A DNA stretch of 6,431 nucleotides from contig CAMOEP010000137.1 of assembly GCA_946612185.1 (NCBI GenBank), positions 1 to 6,431 of the forward strand, read 5' to 3'. Positions 1 to 6,431 of this stretch are shown here, piece by piece (within the stretch, counting starts at the first letter, position 1; every line of letters begins with the position of its first letter). A program made the position numbers and the translations under genes. Source of the stretch: an uncultured Ruminococcus sp. Lineage in GTDB: Bacteria; Bacillota; Clostridia; Oscillospirales; Ruminococcaceae. The notes beneath the pieces were generated by a model. The model made no database searches and was not told where the DNA came from. It was given only the letters and a program-made list of their open reading frames with translations.

Positions 1-1402
1 ACTCTTCCTGAAGCAGTGTCATCATGCTCTGGCGTCCCTCGCTCCAGTCTGACTCGACTTCATCGTTGAACCATTTACCCATATCGTCAAGGTAAAGTGA
101 ATAACTCGTCAGCCAGTTGATGGCCGGGAAGTGTCTCTGGTAAGCCAGGTTGGAATCGAGTCCCCAGAAGACTTTGACGATTCTCAGCGTAGCCTGTGAT
201 ACCGGCTCGGATATGTCACCTCCGGGAGGCGATACCGCACCGATAACGGAAAGTGTTCCCTCTCTGCCCTCAGTACCGTTTGAGATAACTCGTCCTGCAC
301 GCTCATAGAACTGCGCCAGACGGCTTCCCAGATACGCAGGATATCCCTCATCACCGGGCATTTCCTCCAGTCGTCCGGACATCTCACGCAGAGCCTCTGC
401 CCAGCGGGAAGTGGAATCCGCCATAAGTGCAACGGAATAGCCCATATCCCTGTAGTACTCCGCAATGGTGATACCTGTATATACCGACGCTTCACGGGCT
501 GCAACCGGCATATCCGAGGTATTTGCGATAAGGACAGTTCTCTCCATAAGGCTCTTTCCGGTGGTGGGGTCGATAAGTTCCGGGAACTCGTTGAGTACGT
601 CGGTCATCTCGTTGCCACGCTCGCCGCAGCCGATGTATACTATGATATCAGCCGCAGCCCACTTTGCAAGCTGGTGCTGAGTTACAGTCTTTCCGCTTCC
701 GAAAGGCCCTGGAATAGCCGCAACTCCGCCCTTTGCGATCGGGAACAGGCAGTCAACTACTCGCTGACCGGTAACAAGCGGCATATCCGGCGAAAGCTTC
801 TTCTTGTAGGGTCTGCCACGGCGGACAGGCCATTTCTGGAACATTTTAAGTTCATGCTCACCCTTTTCAGTCTCCAGAACGCATACAGTCTCGTCAACCG
901 TGAATTCGCCCTCCTTTATGGACTTTACCCTGCCGCTTACGCCGTTTGGCACCATTATCTTGTGGAGTACTATGTCTGTCTCCGGGACAGTTCCGATAAC
1001 GTCGCCGCTCTGCACCTCATCGCCCTCCTTGACGGACGGGGTGAAGTTCCAGAGGCGATCTCTTTTCAGCGACGGCACTTCAACTCCCCTGTGCAGACTA
1101 TTTCCGCACACCTTGCGGATATCGTCGAGGGGACGCTGTATACCGTCGTAGATACTTCCGATAAGTCCGGGGCCAAGCTCAGCGCTCATAGGCTCGCCGG
1201 TGGACTCGACTGGTTCGCCAGTACCCAGACCAGCAGTTTCCTCATATACCTGTATTGACGCACGGTCACCGTGCATCTCGATTATTTCACCGATAAGACG
1301 CTTCTGGCTGACTCTTACAACGTCGAACATATTAGCGTCTCTCATTCCCTCAGCAACTACAAGAGGTCCTGAGATCTTTACAATATTACCTTTACTGCTC
1401 AA
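1..1402 (-). CDS. ntpA: V-type ATPase catalytic subunit A (3' end outside window)
   Basis: Catalytic nucleotide-binding subunit of the V1 head (A3B3), which couples ATP hydrolysis or synthesis to rotation. 467 codons are visible of a family-typical ~590, so about 120 C-terminal residues lie beyond base 1. My translation shows an N-terminal beta-barrel region, the long insertion typical of A but not B subunits (roughly residues 110-200), the P-loop GPFGSGKT at residues 232-239, GERGNEM with the catalytic Glu at 261, and a Walker B region [18 protein letters not shown] with Asp at 329. Lys238 and Glu261 fall at the same numbers as in E. hirae NtpA. The start is TTG (1400-1402): it has AAAGGAGAAGGG at 1405-1416 just upstream and gives the family-like N-terminus [20 protein letters not shown]. 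It begins 15 bases after the subunit F stop. Identification is firm; only the choice of TTG is inferred. Confidence 0.97.
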   Translation of the reverse strand, partial: MSSKGNIVKISGPLVVAEGMRDANMFDVVRVSQKRLIGEIIEMHGDRASIQVYEETAGLGTGEPVESTGEPMSAELGPGLIGSIYDGIQRPLDDIRKVCGNSLHRGVEVPSLKRDRLWNFTPSVKEGDEVQSGDVIGTVPETDIVLHKIMVPNGVSGRVKSIKEGEFTVDETVCVLETEKGEHELKMFQKWPVRRGRPYKKKLSPDMPLVTGQRVVDCLFPIAKGGVAAIPGPFGSGKTVTQHQLAKWAAADIIVYIGCGERGNEMTDVLNEFPELIDPTTGKSLMERTVLIANTSDMPVAAREASVYTGITIAEYYRDMGYSVALMADSTSRWAEALREMSGRLEEMPGDEGYPAYLGSRLAQFYERAGRVISNGTEGREGTLSVIGAVSPPGGDISEPVSQATLRIVKVFWGLDSNLAYQRHFPAINWLTSYSLYLDDMGKWFNDEVESDWSEGRQSMMTLLQEE

Positions 1403-1404
1403 AA

Positions 1405-1416
1405 CCCTTCTCCTTT
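1405..1416 (-). promoter_or_regulatory. Ribosome binding site deciding the TTG start of ntpA
   Basis: AAAGGAGAAGGG on the minus strand; the AGGAG core (1410-1414) sits 7 bases before TTG at 1400-1402. No ATG in the frame lies at a suitable distance, so this site supports a TTG start. It falls in the short gap right after the stop of subunit F. Confidence 0.8.
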
Positions 1417-1417
1417 A

Positions 1418-1756
1418 CTAATTGAGTATATCAGAGCCGACTGCCTTTTCAACAGCCTCATGCAAAGCCCTCATACCGTCGCCTGTATTGCCCTCGATTG
1501 CGGGGATCAGCACGATTGACGGCAGTCGTTTGCTCCTGTATTTTTTGATCGTGTCACCTGCCAGCGCTGCCGCAGGTTCTGTAATATATATCACTGCAAA
1601 ATCGTTGGCGGCAAGGCGGTTTATAAGCTTCGATACCCGCTCCGCCCCCTCATTCGGTGATATTGTGAACACCGAAAGTCCAAGTGCTGCAAAGCCTGCA
1701 ACGCTTGCGGCATCACCGATAACGGCGGTTTTGTAAAGTCCGTTAGTTTCAGACAT
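1418..1756 (-). CDS. ntpG: V-type ATPase subunit F (central stalk)
   Basis: Small central-stalk subunit that binds subunit D and helps transmit rotation between the A3B3 head and the membrane ring; called NtpG in E. hirae and F elsewhere. The 112-residue product is slightly longer than the usual ~100-105. It has the Rossmann-like fold pattern of the ATP-synt_F family: strand and turn AVIGDAASVAGFAALGL (11-27), then FAVIYITEPAA (53-63), then LPSIVLIPAIEGNTGDGM (78-95), where the IP and Gly residues are typical. The ATG start lies inside the end of the subunit C gene with an 8-base overlap (ATGTCTGA), and a GAGG-type ribosome site lies about 8 bases upstream inside C. The overlap suggests coupled translation with C. 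Placement between C and A matches the enterococcal order and supports the call. Confidence 0.93.
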   Translation of the reverse strand: MSETNGLYKTAVIGDAASVAGFAALGLSVFTISPNEGAERVSKLINRLAANDFAVIYITEPAAALAGDTIKKYRSKRLPSIVLIPAIEGNTGDGMRALHEAVEKAVGSDILN

Positions 1757-2699
1757 ATAGCAGCCTCAACCTTTCTGTAATAGTTTCCCTGTCTGCGCCG
1801 CACTCCTTGCAGACCCTTATGATGCGCAGATTTTTCTGTTCAGCCCTTGCTGCGATGTAGTACGCCGCCAGCGGCTCGAAGCCGAAAGCCTGTAGTCTTG
1901 CGCTCCGGGCGATCTCCATTACCTCGTCATCGCACCACTTCTCAAATGCTGCGGTGGAACTCTCCAGAAGCCTTGCCTTTTCGCCGTATATGGTGGTGTC
2001 AAGGAAGTTGAAAAGTCCGTCCGTCCCGGTAAGTGCAGCCCTGATGAGCGCCTCCTTGTCAAGGTCGGCGCTGCCGGCTATTGCAATTTCCAGGAAGCTT
2101 CTGGGTTTGTTCATTCTTGCGCATCTGTATGCAGTCTTGATGTCGGCGCATACCGCAGTTATCCTTGCGTAGTTTTTAAGAAACTCGTTTCCGCTTTTTT
2201 CGGCTGAATCCTGGAGAACTGTCAGGGTTGCGGTGTCGATGAATGAATCCGCAAGCTGACCGTCAAGGGTGTCCGTAAGAAGCTGATACGCCTTTTCCGC
2301 AGTCTCACGCAGATACAGCGGAAGAAGGTCATAGTCCTTGGCTTTCAGAATGGGACTGAGTTCCCCCAGATCAAGATTTGTGGGGCGGATATAGTAAGGC
2401 TCAGGCTCGCAGTCTGCGATCATCGCCTTCAGCGCCGCTTTCAGATTGTGGAAATCGTACTTGTACAGCAGCATTTCCAGTTCCCGGCAATCCGGCGCAT
2501 AACCGTGGACAACTTCCCATGCATCTGCAAGTTCGCTGCCGGCGGAAGCGTCGCTGCCACGCCTTGCGGATATGATAGCATTGAACTCCGTATCCGTTGC
2601 GGCACTTATAAGCTGCTCCATATCGCTGTAATTCAGCAGGGCGCTTTCCATAGCCTTTACCGCTGCAACAGCGCTTGCGTAACTTGTTGTACTGCCCAT
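1749..2699 (-). CDS. ntpC: V-type ATPase subunit C (d/AC39-type rotor cap)
   Basis: Funnel-shaped subunit that sits on the proteolipid ring and socks the D/F shaft onto it (homologous to eukaryotic V-ATPase d, AC39 family). The 316 residues are close to the usual 320-335. Family hallmarks visible are the N-terminal helix SYASAVAAVKAMESALL (6-22), DFHNLKAALKA at 82-92, and the C-terminal GFEPLAAYYIAARAEQKNL at 273-291 followed by a helical ITERLRLLYV end. No membrane segment is seen, as expected. The ATG at 2697-2699 follows the subunit E stop with no gap, and GCAGGTGAT just upstream (within the E end) supplies the ribosome site. Its 3' end overlaps subunit F by 8 bases. Confidence 0.96.
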   Translation of the reverse strand: MGSTTSYASAVAAVKAMESALLNYSDMEQLISAATDTEFNAIISARRGSDASAGSELADAWEVVHGYAPDCRELEMLLYKYDFHNLKAALKAMIADCEPEPYYIRPTNLDLGELSPILKAKDYDLLPLYLRETAEKAYQLLTDTLDGQLADSFIDTATLTVLQDSAEKSGNEFLKNYARITAVCADIKTAYRCARMNKPRSFLEIAIAGSADLDKEALIRAALTGTDGLFNFLDTTIYGEKARLLESSTAAFEKWCDDEVMEIARSARLQAFGFEPLAAYYIAARAEQKNLRIIRVCKECGADRETITERLRLLYV

Positions 2700-3302
2700 T
2701 TAATCACCTGCCCCGAATAAAGCCTGTGCAGCCGTGTCACGGATACCGTCCTTTTCAGCCTCGATTATCGCACGGAAGCTGCAATTTTCGGAAATAAGCC
2801 CGTAGGTGAGAATGAATCCGTCCTCGATGTCAGCAGGTGTGCGGGAGAGAGTTATCGTTCCCCCGACCTTTTCTGCAGCGGTTTTAAGGGACTGCTCAAA
2901 GTCCGCCGGGATACGTTTCATGTCAGCTTCCCCCAGGGAGATAGTCCCCTCTCCGGCTCTCAGCTTCTTCTCAGCCATTTTCACCAGCAGACCAAAGTAG
3001 TCCTTAGCCGGCAAAGCGTTCAGACGGGCTACTGTTTTCTCGGTGATCTCGCTGATGATATCCAGCTTTTCCGCAAGGATACGCCGTTTCATCTGCGCAT
3101 CAAAGGAGGAGCAGGCAGTCTTGAAGTCCTGCTGCGCCTGAGTGCTTGCACGCCTGAACTGCTGTTCATAAGCGGCTTTAGCGTCCTCATTGCCCTTCAT
3201 TATTATCGCATCAGCCTGCTGCTGGGCGGTTCTTATCATGCTGCTCTCGGTCTGCTTCTGGTTTGAACTGATTATGCCTAAGATCTCGTCAATTCCTGCC
3301 AT
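2700..3302 (-). CDS. ntpE: V-type ATPase subunit E (peripheral stalk)
   Basis: Peripheral-stalk subunit that pairs with the G/H subunit as a coiled coil and anchors the static A3B3 head to subunit I. At 200 residues it is normal for the family. Roughly residues 10-80 are a long polar helix rich in Ala, Gln, Lys and Glu (right-handed coiled-coil type), followed by a globular domain with the typical IEDGFILTYGLISENCSF stretch (159-176). The ATG at 3300-3302 has a strong GGAGGTG ribosome site 5 bases upstream. It lies 12 bases after the K proteolipid gene and ends directly against subunit C, so the genes are surely in one transcript. Confidence 0.95.
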   Translation of the reverse strand: MAGIDEILGIISSNQKQTESSMIRTAQQQADAIIMKGNEDAKAAYEQQFRRASTQAQQDFKTACSSFDAQMKRRILAEKLDIISEITEKTVARLNALPAKDYFGLLVKMAEKKLRAGEGTISLGEADMKRIPADFEQSLKTAAEKVGGTITLSRTPADIEDGFILTYGLISENCSFRAIIEAEKDGIRDTAAQALFGAGD

Positions 3303-3314
3303 AGCGCACCTCCG

Positions 3315-5757
<2,443 letters not shown>

Positions 5758-5775
5758 ATCATCACTCTCCTTACA

Positions 5776-6087
5776 TTAGCTGAAAAAACCGCTTATAATG
5801 GCATCTACGGCTTTTTCAGAGTTATCTGCTGCACGTCTGTGAAGTTCCTCGATCTGTTTCTGGCAATTTTCCTGTGCAGATTCCTGGTAACTTTTCAGTT
5901 TTTCGGCATTTGCGGAGCGCAGCCTGTCAGCTTCGGCGTTTGCCTGGCTGAGCATTTTCTGTATAGACACCGCAGCTTTCTGCTTAGCGTCCCTGACGAT
6001 CTCCTCGCAGCGCACCTTTGCGCCGGCGTTCAGGCGGTCAGCCTCAGCTTCGGCAGAAAGTATTTTTTTAACTGCATCTGACGGCAT
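5776..6087 (-). CDS. V-type ATPase peripheral stalk subunit G/H
   Basis: First gene of the operon. By position it corresponds to E. hirae ntpF, and by archaeal naming to subunit H. The 103-residue product is nearly all predicted helix, rich in Ala, Glu, Lys and Gln with few hydrophobics, as expected for the long stalk coiled coil that pairs with subunit E. Low-complexity segments such as AEAEADRLNAGAKVRCEEI and QANAEADRLRSANAEKL are typical. The start at 6087 (MPSDAVKKIL) was chosen because AAAGGGGG (6093-6100) is 5 bases upstream. An in-frame ATG at 6120 would add 11 residues but lies in the palindromic operator only about 6 bases from the predicted transcription start and lacks a ribosome site. 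Function rests on composition, length and position rather than on a catalytic motif. Confidence 0.88.
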   Translation of the reverse strand: MPSDAVKKILSAEAEADRLNAGAKVRCEEIVRDAKQKAAVSIQKMLSQANAEADRLRSANAEKLKSYQESAQENCQKQIEELHRRAADNSEKAVDAIISGFFS

Positions 6088-6092
6088 ATTAT

Positions 6093-6100
6093 CCCCCTTT
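6093..6100 (-). promoter_or_regulatory. Ribosome binding site for the G/H subunit gene
   Basis: AAAGGGGG on the minus strand, 5 bases before ATG at 6085-6087. It decides between the two in-frame ATG codons at 6087 and 6120 in favour of the former. Confidence 0.75.
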
Positions 6101-6103
6101 CTA

Positions 6104-6122
6104 AAATGACCATTGGTCATTT
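6104..6122. promoter_or_regulatory. Operator O1: 19-bp perfect palindrome
   Basis: AAATGACCATTGGTCATTT is a perfect inverted repeat around base 6113, with an odd central base. It lies at about +5 to +23 relative to the predicted start of the operon transcript, where a bound protein would block initiation or early elongation. Length and symmetry are those of a dimeric helix-turn-helix repressor site, and a TetR-type regulator is a reasonable guess. No regulator gene is in the window. As RNA it could form only a 7-bp stem with a 5-base loop and no U-tract, so a DNA site is the better reading. Confidence 0.75.
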
Positions 6123-6132
6123 ATCATCCATT

Positions 6133-6161
6133 ATTATAACACTATTGTCATCCTTTGTCAA
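6133..6161 (-). promoter_or_regulatory. Operon promoter P2 (perfect sigma-A consensus)
   Basis: On the minus strand, TTGACA (6156-6161) is followed by exactly 17 bases and TATAAT (6133-6138), with TG one base before the -10 (extended -10). Transcription should begin near 6126, giving a leader of about 39 bases before the G/H start codon. It lies between the two palindromes O1 and O2. All elements match consensus, so unrepressed output should be very high. Confidence 0.9.
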
Positions 6162-6177
6162 GAGTTTTCTGTAAAAT

Positions 6178-6194
6178 AATGACCAATGTTCATT
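6178..6194. promoter_or_regulatory. Operator O2: second copy of the palindrome
   Basis: AATGACCAATGTTCATT is an inverted repeat around base 6186 with a single mismatched pair (6183/6189), and it shares the TGACCA half-site with O1. It lies at about -52 to -68 of promoter P2, upstream of the -35 box. Its centre is 73 bp from the O1 centre. The shared half-site and symmetry make it very likely to be bound by the same protein, probably with lower affinity than O1. Confidence 0.68.
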
Positions 6195-6204
6195 TTTTCA
6201 TTTT

Positions 6205-6239
6205 TTAAACACAAAAAGAGCTAACTCTACAGTCAGCTC
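6205..6239 (-). terminator. Rho-independent terminator of the short RNA from P1
   Basis: In minus-strand RNA, GAGCUGACU (6231-6239) pairs with AGUUAGCUC (6218-6226) across a 4-base loop GUAG: nine pairs with one G-U. It is followed at once by UUUUUGUGUUU. On the plus strand the same stem has an A-C mismatch and no downstream T run, so it acts in the minus direction only. It sits between P1 and P2 and would stop P1 transcripts before the operon promoter. Confidence 0.85.
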
Positions 6240-6262
6240 CCTTCTCGGATATATGTTCCGAT
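6213..6262 (-). ncRNA. Predicted tiny RNA or attenuated leader from P1
   Basis: A transcript starting near 6262 and ending in the U-tract around 6213-6205 would be about 50-58 nt. It has two hairpins: a 5' one with stem UCGGA/UCCGA (6257-6261 with 6245-6249) and a 7-base loop, then a purine linker GAGAAGGGA, then the terminator stem. It has no ATG and no convincing open frame. I do not recognise a known riboswitch or sRNA family. It may be a free small RNA, or the leader of a longer transcript that reads into the ATPase operon when termination fails. Inferred from promoter and terminator only. Confidence 0.5.
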
Positions 6263-6268
6263 ATAAAT

Positions 6269-6297
6269 ATTATATCACAAAGCTGGAGGGCTGTCAA
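6269..6297 (-). promoter_or_regulatory. Promoter P1 (perfect sigma-A consensus) for a short RNA
   Basis: On the minus strand, TTGACA (6292-6297), a 17-base spacer and TATAAT (6269-6274), with TG one base upstream of the -10. The predicted start is near 6262. It is the same architecture as P2 about 136 bp further along, but the only thing directly downstream is a pair of hairpins ending in a terminator. Confidence 0.85.
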
Positions 6298-6379
6298 GTA
6301 GATTTGCAAAAATTGGCAGGGCAACAATTTAAGTCGCACGTTATTTTTTGATAATTGTCTGTTTTACTGCCGTTCTGCC

Positions 6380-6410
6380 AAAGGGGGACACCCAAGTGGA
6401 AAAAGGGGGA
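6380..6410 (+). repeat. Two direct copies of AAAGGGGGA
   Basis: AAAGGGGGA occurs at 6380-6388 and 6402-6410, 22 bp apart (about two helical turns). They are too short to assign a function. They could be paired protein half-sites or chance in a G-rich stretch. The second copy resembles a ribosome site but no start codon follows within range in this window. Confidence 0.3.
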
Positions 6411-6431
6411 GGAACAAATTAAACCCGGCAA

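Larger units (their letters stand above)
6088..6431. other. Gene-free regulatory region upstream of the operon
   Basis: 344 bases without a supportable gene on either strand. 6088-6297 is occupied by the leader, O1, P2, O2, the terminator, the short RNA and P1. In 6298-6431 I see no start codon with a ribosome site and usable frame. This part holds only an AT-rich stretch next to P1, a weak inverted repeat (AAATTG/CAATTT, 6310-6330) and two copies of AAAGGGGGA (6380-6388 and 6402-6410). Confidence 0.7.

Noticed and set aside
674..1258. A 194-codon plus-strand open frame opposite ntpA
   Set aside because: It is a shadow of the strongly conserved A subunit on the other strand. The product has no recognisable fold and no ribosome site or promoter.
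6088..6120. An 11-residue N-terminal extension of the G/H subunit from ATG at 6118-6120
   Set aside because: It would be read from the operator palindrome about 6 bases after the predicted transcription start with no ribosome site, whereas ATG at 6087 follows AAAGGGGG.
6213..6239. The terminator stem read as a bidirectional or plus-strand terminator
   Set aside because: On the plus strand the stem gains an A-C mismatch and is followed by CCTTCTC rather than a T run.
6204..6262. A leader peptide in the P1 transcript after GAAGGGAG
   Set aside because: No ATG, GTG or TTG start falls at a suitable distance before the terminator.
6310..6330. Inverted repeat AAATTG/CAATTT upstream of P1
   Set aside because: A six-base AT-rich stem with a 9-base loop is expected by chance in such sequence, and no U-tract follows.
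6396..6420. A plus-strand gene start behind AAAAAGGGGGAGG near the right edge
   Set aside because: No start codon follows within reach, and the GTG just before it runs into TAA after eight codons.

Overview
The window is almost entirely one minus-strand operon for a prokaryotic V-type (A/V-type) rotary ATPase. Read in transcription order from the right end, the genes are a peripheral-stalk G/H subunit, I (a-type stator), K (proteolipid rotor ring), E (peripheral stalk), C (d-type rotor cap), F (central stalk) and A (catalytic), with A running off the left edge. The gene order H-I-K-E-C-F-A matches the Enterococcus hirae order ntpF-I-K-E-C-G-A, so B and D should lie just beyond base 1. Strong Shine-Dalgarno sites, TTG starts, perfect sigma-A promoters and moderate GC point to a Firmicute, probably a gut-type clostridial anaerobe such as a Ruminococcus relative. 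The genus is inference; no 16S or lineage marker is present.

Layout: 1-1402 is ntpA (467 of about 590 residues). 1418-1756 is subunit F. 1749-2699 is subunit C. 2700-3302 is subunit E. 3315-3791 is the K proteolipid. 3784-5757 is subunit I. 5776-6087 is the small G/H stalk subunit. Genes are separated by 0-18 bases or overlap by 8 bases (I/K and C/F), so they are almost certainly co-transcribed and partly translationally coupled. 6088-6431 holds no gene but is dense with regulatory sequence.

The rotary machine follows directly: A (with the absent B) hydrolyses or makes ATP, F and C link the catalytic head to the rotor, K forms the ion-carrying ring, I forms the ion half-channels, and E plus G/H hold the head still. 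The K proteolipid is a four-helix, 158-residue protein that keeps every residue known to bind Na+ in E. hirae NtpK, so the enzyme is probably sodium-coupled.

The least ordinary part is the control region. Two minus-strand promoters, each TTGACA-N17-TATAAT with an extended -10, lie in tandem. The upstream one makes only a tiny predicted RNA (about 50-60 nt) that ends at an intrinsic terminator. The downstream one drives the operon and is bracketed by two near-identical palindromes (core TGACCAnTGGTCA type) with centres 73 bp apart, close to seven helical turns. This suggests a very strong promoter held down by a dimeric repressor, perhaps of the TetR type, that is not encoded in the window.
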